Assembly (NCBI RefSeq): GCF_000515355.1
Contig: NZ_KI911740.1
Span: forward strand, 64,219-128,218
Direction of reading: 5' to 3'
Length of the DNA stretch: 64,000 bases
From: Promicromonospora kroppenstedtii DSM 19349
GTDB taxonomy: Bacteria > Actinomycetota > Actinomycetes > Actinomycetales > Cellulomonadaceae
Shown: piece by piece, positions 8,138 to 16,464 of the stretch
Position numbering within the stretch: the stretch's first letter is position 1
How the letters are laid out: every line of letters begins with the position of its first letter
The notes under the pieces: model-generated
The model's input: only the letters and a program-made list of their open reading frames with translations
Told to the model about the DNA's origin: nothing
The model's database searches: none
Position numbers and translations under genes: made by a program

Positions 8138-9691
8138 TTAGGGCGCCCGACGTAGCCGGAGGGCACTCGGGGAGATCTCCTGCGCCGAGGCGAGCTTCTC
8201 CAGAACGAAATCCGCGACCTTCTCCATCGGCTGGTCCTGCAGGCTGAGGAAGCCGAAGGTCGCGGGCAGTCCGACGATGGGTGGCCGATTTCCGACGAGA
8301 AGGGGCAGCAGATATTCCTCGGTGCGCTTGCTCGCCGCGTTCCGTCCGACCTCGTATTCGAACGTCGTCCAGTCGCGCTCGGGGTAGTCGTCGGACAGGC
8401 AGATGATCATGAACTGTGCCTGCTCCCCGTAGATGCGGGCGAGCCCGCGGCGCAGGTCCTTCCCCCAGAGTTCCGCCTGCTGGTTGTAGTCGTAGAAGAC
8501 CTTGATGTGCCGTTCCTCGAGCACCTCGACGAACTTGTCGACGACCGGCCGGTCGTTCCCCGCGAACGACACCGCCACGTCGTACTCGTACCTGCGTCGA
8601 CGGGGGACTACCCCGGAGCTGACCCGGGTGAGGTCGAGATGGTCGAGGTAGAAGCGGAACGCCGGGTCGTCGATCCGTAGGGTCCGGTGCTCGTAGGTCA
8701 GGGTCTCGTTCAGGCCGCTCTCCTCGATCAAGGTCGGGAGGACGTCGATGGCGCGGTTGAACGCACTCCTGACCCGGCCTCTGTCGGCCGGGTCGGCGAT
8801 TCCGACGACTGCGGCCTCCAGTTCTTTGTAGGCGGTGCGGAATCCCGGGCTGGCCGCGGCGCGCTGGACGAGCTTGAAGTACACGTCATGCACAGAACGC
8901 CGCCCCTGTGTCAGGTGGACGAGACTGCGGATGTAGCGACCGTCGAACTGCTTGGCGATCTGGGGGGTGACGACGGCGAGGTCGATGGCGACCTGTTGCG
9001 GCTCCGCGGCGGTTCGCATCACGTCGGCCTCGACGCAGGCAGCCCGGCAGATCGCCTGGAAGATCGACGGCGACCCCCTGGCGGCTCTGATCGCCGCGCC
9101 CCGGGTCGCGTCGTCGAACCGGATGTTGAGGGCGCGTTCCCCCTGTGTCATGAGCGCGTCCATGAACGTGTCGCTCTGCGTGCCCAGGTACCAGGTGTCG
9201 TTCCGGATCGCGAGCTCCGGGTCGTGGCCCAGGATGGCGTCGCTCGTCTTGGCTATCCCGATCATGAACAGGCGGATGCCGCTCTCGTGCCAGAGCTTGA
9301 GGCGCGAGGCGAGCTGCGTGCGCGCCTTGAGCGAGAGGCGGTGGACGTCCTCGATCTTGATCAGGTCGAAGTCCCGCAGCCCCTGCTCCACCGCCTTCAC
9401 CGTCCGTCCGACGCCGAGCTCGGCGCCCAGGACGGTGAAGATGCTCTGCGCACTGGTGTGGGCCCGCGCGTTGAAGGAGAGGATCCGGTCGGCATCGAAC
9501 CCGGCCGCAGCGAGTGCCCGCTCGGCGACTGTCGACTTGCCGCTGCCGGACGGTCCGACGAGCGTGACGTGCTTACCCGGCGTCATAAGCGAACCCTTGA
9601 GCCGTTGTGCTTCGGCGGGCGCTACGTAGGTGATGCCCGACGCCTGCGACTCGTTGAAGACCTGGGCGAGCTGGTACACGTCCCGCGTCAT
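8138..9691 (-). CDS. P-loop NTPase with C-terminal TIR domain (candidate defence effector)
   Basis: The 517-residue protein (ATG 9691, GAGGAG four bases upstream) has an AAA/STAND-like ATPase at about 30-230: Walker A GPSGSGKST (46-54), Walker B-like LIKIEDVHR and a sensor strand LFMIGIAKTSD. A helical middle (about 250-360) precedes a TIR domain (about 366-505) starting EYDVAVSFAGNDR. Its DWTTFE matches the D-W-x3-E spacing of catalytic TIR NADases such as SARM1, so Glu445 is the likely NAD-cleaving residue. NTPase-TIR proteins are known anti-phage sensors in which the ATPase module detects infection and TIR consumes NAD or makes a nucleotide signal. Two small genes follow in the same operon and a HIT-membrane gene is divergent. 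Family calls are firm; defence is inferred. Confidence 0.85.
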   Translation of the reverse strand: MTRDVYQLAQVFNESQASGITYVAPAEAQRLKGSLMTPGKHVTLVGPSGSGKSTVAERALAAAGFDADRILSFNARAHTSAQSIFTVLGAELGVGRTVKAVEQGLRDFDLIKIEDVHRLSLKARTQLASRLKLWHESGIRLFMIGIAKTSDAILGHDPELAIRNDTWYLGTQSDTFMDALMTQGERALNIRFDDATRGAAIRAARGSPSIFQAICRAACVEADVMRTAAEPQQVAIDLAVVTPQIAKQFDGRYIRSLVHLTQGRRSVHDVYFKLVQRAAASPGFRTAYKELEAAVVGIADPADRGRVRSAFNRAIDVLPTLIEESGLNETLTYEHRTLRIDDPAFRFYLDHLDLTRVSSGVVPRRRRYEYDVAVSFAGNDRPVVDKFVEVLEERHIKVFYDYNQQAELWGKDLRRGLARIYGEQAQFMIICLSDDYPERDWTTFEYEVGRNAASKRTEEYLLPLLVGNRPPIVGLPATFGFLSLQDQPMEKVADFVLEKLASAQEISPSALRLRRAP

Positions 9692-9870
9692 TGCACTCCT
9701 CACCTGGGTGGAGATGCTCGGTGCCCGTCATCCTCCCCGACCGGCGTCGTCCGGCGCCACCACTCGGTGGCATCTGTTTCCGTCATGCGAACCGTCTGGA
9801 AGGATCGTCGCGAAGGTGACATCCGGGACACGGTCGGCGGTGACGCCCGTGCCCTGCCCTGCGCGGAGAG

Positions 9871-10794
9871 GTGCCGACCTTGACGACGTCCGTCAGATGC
9901 TCGTTCTGCAGGATCGTGAGCGGGGACGATCCGGGTGCCCGTGTGATCTACGAGAACGAACGCGTGGTGGCCTTCTTCCCGACCACGCCCGCGGTCGTCG
10001 GGCACGTCCTCGTCGTTCCGCGCCGTCACGTACCGGACATCTGGACGCTGGACGAGAGCGAGGCCGCCTACCTCGGGCGGGTCTGCGCGCGGCTCGCCGG
10101 CGTCGTCAGAAGGGTGCTTCGCCCCGAAGGCCTCAACGTGATCCAGTCGAACGGCGCGGCCGCCACGCAGACCGTCTTCCACCTGCACGTGCACCTCGTG
10201 CCGAGACGGGCCGGGGACGCGATGGGACGCATCTGGCCCGTCGGGACGAGCTACTCGGAGGTTGAGAAGGATGAGGCCTGGGCGCTGCTGCGCGCGGCGT
10301 GCCAGACGGGAGTGGCCTTGGGGGACGGACCGAGCGGTGAGGACCGTCGCAAGCATCTCGAGCTCGTCCAGGCCGTCGTGACCCGCATGGCCGGTGCCTC
10401 GGCGAACGTGAAGACCTGGCTGCTGCCGGTGGTCACCGCCCTGTACGGGTTCGGTGTGACCGAACGGTCCGCCGGACTGGCGCTGCTCGGGCTGGCCACG
10501 GTGCTCCTGCTCATGTACATCGACGCCAACTACCTGCGTGTCGAGCGTGAGTACCGGCAGCTCTACGACGCCGTCGCGCGGAACGCCGCGCCGATCAGGG
10601 CCTTCTCGCTGGACCCATCCGGTGTCGCGGTGCCGCCGTCGCGACCCGGTTCACCGCCGGGCCGGCTGTCGGGAGCGCGTAGGGCATGGCTGCCCGGCTG
10701 GAGCATCTGGAAGTCGTGGTCGATCCTGCCGTTCTACGGGGTGCTCGCGTTGATCGGTGTGGTGATCGCGATCAGTGGGGTGTGGCGGGGCTGA
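9871..10794 (+). CDS. HIT-domain nucleotide hydrolase fused to a membrane module
   Basis: Residues about 8-145 are a complete HIT protein: CSFCRIVSG at the N-terminus, GHVLVVPRRHV, and the active-site triad HLHVHLV (His104, 106, 108). HIT enzymes act on nucleotide phosphoramidates and dinucleotides. After a linker, residues about 158-240 (RRKHLELVQAVVTRM, hydrophobic runs near 181-196 and 201-220, then NYLRVEREYRQLYDAV) resemble a small two-helix membrane protein family I recall as a separate gene, often in defence loci. A third membrane segment lies at 285-305. The start is uncertain: GTG 9871 has no spacing from GGAGAG, whereas TTG 9880 is well spaced. It is divergent from the TIR-NTPase gene across about 180 bp. 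A link to a TIR-made nucleotide is inference. Confidence 0.85.
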   Translation: MPTLTTSVRCSFCRIVSGDDPGARVIYENERVVAFFPTTPAVVGHVLVVPRRHVPDIWTLDESEAAYLGRVCARLAGVVRRVLRPEGLNVIQSNGAAATQTVFHLHVHLVPRRAGDAMGRIWPVGTSYSEVEKDEAWALLRAACQTGVALGDGPSGEDRRKHLELVQAVVTRMAGASANVKTWLLPVVTALYGFGVTERSAGLALLGLATVLLLMYIDANYLRVEREYRQLYDAVARNAAPIRAFSLDPSGVAVPPSRPGSPPGRLSGARRAWLPGWSIWKSWSILPFYGVLALIGVVIAISGVWRG

Positions 10795-10854
10795 TGTCGG
10801 GAGCCTGCGTGGGGCGATCGCCTGGTGATGAGCAGCTCCATCAACCCGCACTGC

Positions 10855-10889
10855 ATATACGCTTGTATGTATATACGGTGATGTGTATG
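10855..10889. promoter_or_regulatory. AT-rich palindromic operator/promoter candidate
   Basis: In very GC-rich surroundings this short stretch reads ATATAC-gctt-GTATGTATATAC, including the self-complementary GTATATAC at 10869-10876 and repeats of ATATACG. It lies just upstream of the four-gene operon that encodes an ArsR regulator, so it is a plausible autoregulatory site. The -10 element could lie within it. Confidence 0.45.
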
Positions 10890-10897
10890 TTGAGGTC

Positions 10898-11614
10898 ATG
10901 TCCATTCGAGAGACCGATCCACGCCTGATCCGACCCGCTGCGGCGGTCTCGTCGATCGTCTGCGCCGCCGCGTTCGTGCTGCTGATGAGCTTCGCCCAGG
11001 CCACCCAGCCAGAGGTGGTACCGAGCTGGCAGCCGCCCAGTGAGCTGGCGCTGGGGGCGACGGGGTGGGCGATGACGTCAGGCTTCGCCCTCCTCGGCCT
11101 CGCGTGCGTGCTGCTCTTTGCGGCGCTTCGCGGGCAACCGGCGTCCCGCACGGCTCACGTCGGGCGCTACGCCTTGTTGGTCGGGGCGGCAGGCGGCGTG
11201 CTCGGGGCAGTGTTTCCGACCGATCGATGGGACGCCTCGGAGCCCACCGCGACCGGGATGGTCCACAATGTCGCGCCGGTGCTGCTGGACGCCGTCCCGC
11301 TCGCCGCGATCCTGCTCGGGGTGTCACTCGTACGGCGCAGCCAAGGCTGGCGGCCCGTACGCCGGTGGTTGTGGACGGCCGCCGGGCTGGTCGTGAGTGC
11401 GGTCGTCCTGCTGTCGGTCAGCATGGGGATCCTCCTGCCGCAGGGTGGAGGCCTCGGTCCCGATGTGCCGATCGGCTGGCAGGCGCGTGGACTTCTCGTC
11501 GCCGTTGCCGCATGGGTGGCGATCACCGCGGGTTGCGCGCTCGCCGTGGCCCGGACGTCGCACACGGCGGACGTCGACCCGGTGCCGGCCGACACGGCAG
11601 GAGCGGCCCGATGA
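10898..11614 (+). CDS. DUF998-like multi-pass membrane protein
   Basis: This is an integral membrane protein of about 238 residues with seven or so hydrophobic segments: an N-terminal one (AAVSSIVCAAAFVLLMSF), a pair around GWAMTSGFALLGLACVLLFAAL and YALLVGAAGGVLGAVFPTD, and more toward the C-terminus. The FPTDRWD and WDASEPTATGMVHN elements are typical of DUF998 proteins, whose function is unknown. Starts at 10883 (GTG) and 10898 (ATG) are both possible; the ATG is preceded closely by GAGG. The ATG of the next gene overlaps its stop (ATGA, 11611-11614), so it heads a coupled operon with ArsR, SRPBCC and hydrolase genes. Confidence 0.8.
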   Translation: MSIRETDPRLIRPAAAVSSIVCAAAFVLLMSFAQATQPEVVPSWQPPSELALGATGWAMTSGFALLGLACVLLFAALRGQPASRTAHVGRYALLVGAAGGVLGAVFPTDRWDASEPTATGMVHNVAPVLLDAVPLAAILLGVSLVRRSQGWRPVRRWLWTAAGLVVSAVVLLSVSMGILLPQGGGLGPDVPIGWQARGLLVAVAAWVAITAGCALAVARTSHTADVDPVPADTAGAAR

Positions 11615-11979
11615 CGGACTCCTCGCTTACGCCCTCGCTCGCCGTCCTGACGGCCCTGGCCGAACCGAACAGGCTCGCGATCGTGGGACTGCTGCGCGCC
11701 GGACCACGCGCGGTGGGGGACATCGCCGCCCACGTCAAGATCGCTCAGCCGCACGCGTCCCGACATCTGCGCATCCTGGCCGACGCCGGTCTGGTCAGTG
11801 CACGCCGGGAGGCACAGTCGAGGATCTACCGGCTGGAACGCAGCCCGTTCGCCTCGCTCGAACAGTGGCTCGACACGTTCGCCGTCGTCTGGGAGGAGCG
11901 CGCCGACCGGCTCGGCGACTACCTCGAAGACCTCGACGAGGACCCGAGCGACGCACACCGACAGGAGGGGACCCGATGA
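11611..11979 (+). CDS. ArsR/SmtB-type winged-helix repressor
   Basis: This 122-residue DNA-binding protein begins with LAVLTALAEPNRLAIVGLL, the standard ArsR helix 2 region, followed by the recognition helix segment IAQPHASRHLRILADAGLV and the wing ARREAQSRIYRLE. There are no Cys-based metal motifs, so it belongs to the non-metal ArsR group often paired with SRPBCC proteins. GGAG lies eight bases before ATG 11611. It overlaps both neighbours by four bases. It probably represses its own operon, perhaps through the AT-rich palindrome at 10855-10889; the ligand is unknown. Confidence 0.92.
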   Translation: MTDSSLTPSLAVLTALAEPNRLAIVGLLRAGPRAVGDIAAHVKIAQPHASRHLRILADAGLVSARREAQSRIYRLERSPFASLEQWLDTFAVVWEERADRLGDYLEDLDEDPSDAHRQEGTR

Positions 11980-12491
11980 CCGCGACCGTCGTGCGGGACC
12001 GCACGAACAAACGACTCATCGTCCGACGCACGGTGCGGGGTACCCCTGCGCTGGTCTGGGCCTGCTGGACCGAGCCCGAGCACCTGCGACAGTGGTGGGG
12101 CCCCAAGGGCTGGCGGTCCGACGTCTTCGAGCTCGACCTCCGCCCTGGCGGGGTCTGGCGCTACCGCCTCCGTCCCGACCAGAGCCACGAGATCGAGGCG
12201 GAGCACTGGGGCCGCGCCGTCTACGAAGAGATCGACCCGTACGCATCGCTGCAGTTCCTCGACGGCTCCTGCACACCGGACGGAACCCCGATCCCCGGAA
12301 CCGAGCAGCTGACCCGCGTGACGATCCAGGAACTGGAACCGCGGCGTTGCGAGGTCGGCATCGTCGTCCGGTTCCCCTCGCTCCAGGCGCTGGAGCAAGC
12401 CGAACCGACCGGCATGATCGAAGGTTTCACCGACGCACTCGAACGACTCGATGTGTACGTCCGACCCGCATCACGAGAGGCACGGCCATGA
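11976..12491 (+). CDS. SRPBCC / AHSA1-like protein
   Basis: The 171-residue protein has the START/Bet v1-like AHSA1 signature: RTVRGTPALVWACWTEPEHLRQWWGPKG near the N-terminus, then DLRPGGVWRY and a C-terminal helix with TGMIEGFTDALERLD. These small proteins bind hydrophobic ligands and are very often encoded beside an ArsR regulator, as here. It starts in the ATGA overlap with the ArsR gene and ends in an ATGA overlap with the hydrolase gene. The ligand is unknown; the family call is firm. Confidence 0.9.
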   Translation: MTATVVRDRTNKRLIVRRTVRGTPALVWACWTEPEHLRQWWGPKGWRSDVFELDLRPGGVWRYRLRPDQSHEIEAEHWGRAVYEEIDPYASLQFLDGSCTPDGTPIPGTEQLTRVTIQELEPRRCEVGIVVRFPSLQALEQAEPTGMIEGFTDALERLDVYVRPASREARP

Positions 12492-13321
12492 GCACTTCCG
12501 CCACCGTAACCCAGGACCGGACGGTGACCTCCTCCGACGGGTCGACGATCGCGTACGACCTTTCCGGAAGCGGCCCCGTCGTCGTCCTTGTCGCACCGGC
12601 CCTTGCCGACCGGTCCGACCACCGGCGGCTCGCCGCGCTCCTGTCGCGGGACCACACCGTGATCAACTATGACCGGCGAGGCCGCGGGCGCAGCACCGAA
12701 GCCTCGCCGTGGAGCCCGGGCCGAGAGGTGGAGGACCTCGCCGCCCTGATCGCTGCCCACGGCGGCTCGGCCTCCCTCTTCGGAGCGTCCTCGGGCGCCG
12801 TGCTCGCGCTCGACGCCGCGAACAGCCTTGCCGGCATGGTCGAACGGGTCGTGGCCTTCGAGGCACCGGTGATCGTCGACGACGGCCGGCCACCCGTCCC
12901 GCGCGAGCTGTCCCGGCAGCTGGACCAGCTCGTCCGCGAGGAGCGTCGGGGCCAGGCGGTGACCCGGTTCATGCGGGACGCCCTTGAGGCGCCTGCCGCG
13001 ATGGTGCTCGCGATGCGGATGATGGTCCCGGCATGGCGCCAGATGACCGCGATGGCCCACACCACGGTGTACGACGTCGAGCTCTGCGCCGGCCTCCAGG
13101 ACGGCGGACCGATTTCGGGCGACCGGTGGAAGGCGATCAGCGTTCCGGTCCTGGCGCTCGTGGGGCAGAAGAGCAAGCCCTGGGCGCATGCCGGCACGAA
13201 GGCTGTGGCTGCCGCGACCGGCGGGCGGGCCGTGACTGTCAGTGGTGCCCATCACGGCACGCCCACCATGCAGCCGCAGGCGATCGTCCCGCATCTGAGG
13301 GAGTTTCTTCGGGAGGGTTAG
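12488..13321 (+). CDS. Alpha/beta hydrolase
   Basis: The 277-residue soluble alpha/beta-fold hydrolase starts with VTSSDGSTIAYDLSGSGP and has the oxyanion strand VVVLVAP, the turn NYDRRGRGRS, the nucleophile elbow FGASSGAV (Ser) and a C-terminal SGAHHGTP (His). Proteins of this build are common in actinobacteria as general esterases or lactonases and are usually of unknown substrate. It is the last gene of the coupled operon starting at 10898 and is followed by a hairpin at 13348-13369. Confidence 0.9.
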   Translation: MSTSATVTQDRTVTSSDGSTIAYDLSGSGPVVVLVAPALADRSDHRRLAALLSRDHTVINYDRRGRGRSTEASPWSPGREVEDLAALIAAHGGSASLFGASSGAVLALDAANSLAGMVERVVAFEAPVIVDDGRPPVPRELSRQLDQLVREERRGQAVTRFMRDALEAPAAMVLAMRMMVPAWRQMTAMAHTTVYDVELCAGLQDGGPISGDRWKAISVPVLALVGQKSKPWAHAGTKAVAAATGGRAVTVSGAHHGTPTMQPQAIVPHLREFLREG

Positions 13322-13347
13322 CGGTGGGGTGGTCGGTGCTTTTCTGA

Positions 13348-13369
13348 CCGACGATCTCGGCATCGTCGG
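13348..13369. terminator. Hairpin after the ArsR operon
   Basis: CCGACGAT (13348-13355) pairs perfectly with ATCGTCGG (13362-13369) around six bases; a weaker GTCGGT/ACCGAC pair lies just before it. The position, 27 bp after the last stop of the operon, suggests termination. There is no U tract. Confidence 0.55.
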
Positions 13370-13507
13370 GATCTGCAAATACGCTCGCGCCACGCGGTCG
13401 GCATCTCTGACCAGCCGCTATGCTCAGCTCTCACGGGTGCGAGCTGGATTGATGGTTGGACGCCTCAACGACACGCATCGCCAGAAGCCGTTCGAAAGGG
13501 CCCCGTC

Positions 13508-13795
13508 ATGAGTGCGTACGTCGTGTTCTTCAAGGAAAGCACGCACGATCAGTCCGAGGTCGATGCCTACCTGGAGAATGTCGGGAAGTCGTTCGAGGGG
13601 CATGACGCGAAAATCCTCGCCGCCTATGGCGAGCAGCAGGTACTCGAAGGCACCGCGCCCGAGGGGGTCGTGGTGATCGAGTTCCCGACCACGGCCGCAG
13701 CGCGTGCGTGGTACGACAGCCCCGCCTACAAGTCTGCGGCGGAGCACCGGTTCAGGGGAGCTATCTTCCGGGTCGTACTTGTCGAAGGTGCCTGA
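13508..13795 (+). CDS. DUF1330 family protein
   Basis: The 95-residue protein of the dimeric ferredoxin-like fold family DUF1330 has AYVVFFKES at the start, EGTAPEGVVVIEFPTTAAAR in the middle and WYDSPAYKSAAEHRF near the end. All are characteristic; the biochemical role of the family is not settled. ATG 13508 has AAGGG nine bases upstream. It stands alone between the hairpin at 13348 and the MazG-like gene. Confidence 0.92.
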   Translation: MSAYVVFFKESTHDQSEVDAYLENVGKSFEGHDAKILAAYGEQQVLEGTAPEGVVVIEFPTTAAARAWYDSPAYKSAAEHRFRGAIFRVVLVEGA

Positions 13796-13875
13796 GGGGC
13801 GACCGACGATGCCTACTTCCTACCCCTGAACGGATCGAAGTAGGGGAGCGGTACGGGCGGGGCAGAATCAACCTC

Positions 13876-14214
13876 ATGGATGACGCCACCACCATTGAGT
13901 CCGTCAGGGACCGACTCCGCGATTTCGCTCGTGTCCGTGACTGGGGCCAGTTCCACACGCCCAAGAACCTCGCGATGGCGCTGGGTGGCGAAGTCGGCGA
14001 GCTCCTCGCCGAGATGCAGTGGCTCACGGACGACCAGATCCACGAGAAGTTGGCCGACCCGCACACCCGAGGCGAGGTCGAGGAAGAGTTCGCCGACGTC
14101 TTCCTCTACCTGGTCCAGTTGGCCGACGTCTGCGGTGTCGACCTCGTGCAGGCCGGTCACGCGAAGATCACGCGGAACGACGGACGTTTTCCGCCGGCCA
14201 TTTCTGCGTCCTGA
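13876..14214 (+). CDS. MazG-like nucleotide pyrophosphohydrolase
   Basis: This small all-alpha NTP pyrophosphatase of the MazG/RS21-C6 type has 112 residues. The metal-binding motif EVGELLAEMQW and the second helix EVEEEFADVFLYLVQLAD carry the expected acidic residues. Such enzymes remove non-canonical or damaged dNTPs; the substrate here is unknown. The product ends with FPPAISAS, slightly short after the usual NxxRxP-like tail. The gene is monocistronic by position. Confidence 0.9.
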   Translation: MDDATTIESVRDRLRDFARVRDWGQFHTPKNLAMALGGEVGELLAEMQWLTDDQIHEKLADPHTRGEVEEEFADVFLYLVQLADVCGVDLVQAGHAKITRNDGRFPPAISAS

Positions 14215-14358
14215 TCGGACGAATCGCCCGCGCTCTACCGACCCGTCGGCTCCTGACCTGCCTAGACTCGACCTGCCTACGCGGCATCGACGGACTTCCG
14301 GCTCGACCTGCGGACATGTCCCCGCCGCACGTTCATTCGTGCTGCTCAGGGGACGTAC

Positions 14359-16271
14359 TTGTCGGTCATCCGCTATTCGGCGGCGTCGTTGTCGTCGTCG
14401 CTCAACTCAGACTCTTCTTCCGTGGAGACGCATCTCGCAGACCAGCTCTCGCATCAGGGCGTGCATGTCGGCGAGGGGGAGCGGCGTTCGTGGCGCAACT
14501 CGCTGCCAGCCCTCGCACGGGACCTCAGTGATGCGGGCCTGGATCAGGTTGAGGTGGTACTGGAACATCGGCTGCCGCTGACCTCGAAGCGTACCGACGC
14601 GATCCTCGCCGGAGTGCACCCGCGAACTGGCGATCACTCCTACGTCGTTGTCGAGCTCAAGCAGTGGAGCGAGGCGCACCTGTGGGAGGACAACGACGCG
14701 CTCGTCGAGGTCGATGGCGCTCGATACCTCTCGTCGCACCCGAGCACCCAGGTCGCAGGCTACGTCCAGTACCTGCGCGACTTCTCGAAGGCCTTCGAGC
14801 ACACCCCCGACCAGCTTCAAGGCGTGGTGTACCTCCATAATGCGACCGATTTCGGCGTCGGCGATCTGCTTGCCAGCAAGGAGCTGGCTCAGGCTCCCAT
14901 GTTCACGGGGGAGCGTCGCAGCCAGTTCATCGCTCACCTGCAGTCGCTGCTGGCGAAGGATGCGTCGGGAGCGGAGGCGGCGGACCGGCTGATTGGCTCC
15001 AAGACCGCACCCTCGAAGCAGCTCATGTCGGTGGTGGCCAAGGAGATTCGCGAGCAGGAGCAGTTCGTTCTCCTGGACGAGCAGAAGACCGCACGGGACC
15101 TGGTGCTGCACCAGGTGAAGAAGGCAGTTTCCTCTGATTCCAAGTCCGTGGTCCTGGTGACGGGTGGCCCGGGTTCGGGTAAGTCCGTGATCGCACTGTC
15201 GCTCATGGGGAACTTGCCCGTGAGGGTCGGACGGCGATCCACGCGACGGGGTCGCGCAGCTTCACACAGACGCTTCGGAAGGTCGCGGGCAAGGGCTCCA
15301 CGCGGACGCAGGGCCTGTTCAAGTACTTCAACAACTTCATGGAGGCAGAGCGCAACGGCCTCGAGGTGTTGATCCTGGACGAGGCTCACCGCATTCGGGA
15401 GAAGTCGGTGGACCGGTACGCACGCAAGGAACTCCGGGAGAAGGCACGTGCGCAGGTCGACGAGCTGCTCGACGCCGCTCGCGTGCCCGTATTCCTTCTG
15501 GATCAGAACCAGGTGGTACGGCCCGGCGAGATGGGTACACCCGACGAAATTCGTCTCGCGGCTGAGGCCAAGGGGCTCGAGGTTCGGCAGATCGATCTGA
15601 CCGACCAGTTCCGCTCCGGCGGCAGCCTCGCGTACATCGAGTGGGTCGAGCGGCTGCTCGGCCTGCGTGATGTCGAGGACGGGCCGCAGCCTTGGGACGG
15701 CGTCGACGAGAATTTCGAGGTCGACGTCGTGGACTCGCCGGAGGAGCTCGAGGCTCGGTTGCAGGCCTACCGGAATGCGGGCAAGGGCGCGCGGATGACG
15801 GCCGGCTACTGCTGGCCGTGGTCCGATCCGCGTGACGATGGGTCTCTGGTTCCGGACGTCACGATCGGTGCGTGGCAACGTCCGTGGAACCTGCGTGGCG
15901 AACGCTCGGTGGGCGGAGCACCGCCGTCTCCGTTGTGGGCGACTGATCCGGCTGGGTTTGGTCAGGTGGGATGCGTCTATACGGCGCAAGGATTCGAGTA
16001 CGACTGGAACGGAGTGATTCTCGGGCCGGATCTCATCTGGCGGCAGGCGGCCGATGGGGGTGGAGGGGGCTGGGTTGTGCGGCGAGCCGAGAGCCGTGAC
16101 GGGGAACTGACCAAGAAGAGCGTCACCGAGGGTCAGTTCGAGCGGCTCACTCGGAACACATACAAGGTTCTGCTGACACGGGGGATGGTCGGGACACTGA
16201 TCTATTCGACGGATGAGGAGACGCGGGCGTTTCTTCGGTCGCTGATGTCTGGGCGACGTCTGGTCACATGA
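14359..16271 (+). pseudogene. DUF2075-type ATPase/helicase-like gene with a single frameshift
   Basis: The first segment (TTG 14359 to about 15210) encodes an N-terminal nuclease-like part (VVELKQWSEAHLW) and the Walker A of a DUF2075 NTPase (LVTGGPGSGKSVIALSLMG). The second segment, one frame over (about 15211-16271), continues ELAREGRTAIHATGSRSFTQ, then the Walker B LILDEAHRIREKS, LTDQFRSGGSL, CVYTAQGFEYDWNGVI and a terminal RLTRNTYKVLLTRGM. The join falls at the four-G run 15207-15210; five Gs would restore one protein of about 637 residues. DUF2075 genes are frequent in defence or mobile contexts. It may be truly broken or a base-calling error; everything else is intact. Confidence 0.8.
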
Positions 16272-16321
16272 TCAACTTCTAGTTGGTCGCTCGGCCGCCT
16301 TTGGGCGGTCGGCCTGGTCAG

Positions 16322-16360
16322 AGGCCTGGATCCGCGGAATTCCGCGGATCCGGGCCTTTT
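16322..16360. terminator. Terminator built on a perfect 24-bp palindrome
   Basis: A self-complementary 24-mer at 16328-16351 (BamHI-SacII-EcoRI-SacII-BamHI core) is extended by AGGCC/GGCCT arms with one mismatch and followed by TTTT. A second short hairpin (CCGCC-ttt-GGGCGG) lies just before it. It separates the DUF2075 gene from the integrase gene and may mark the chromosomal edge of the element. Confidence 0.75.
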
Positions 16361-16464
16361 CGCGTGCCGGGGTGTCGTGGACACCTATGGACGTGAGGAG
16401 CCCCGAATTGCCTCCCCGAGAGGCACGCAGGAGGCACGCCGACACGACCAGGAGGGAACCGACG

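Noticed and set aside
8687-9883. 398-codon plus-strand frame over the TIR-NTPase gene
   Set aside because: Antisense shadow; the minus strand carries Walker and TIR motifs and a good ribosome site.
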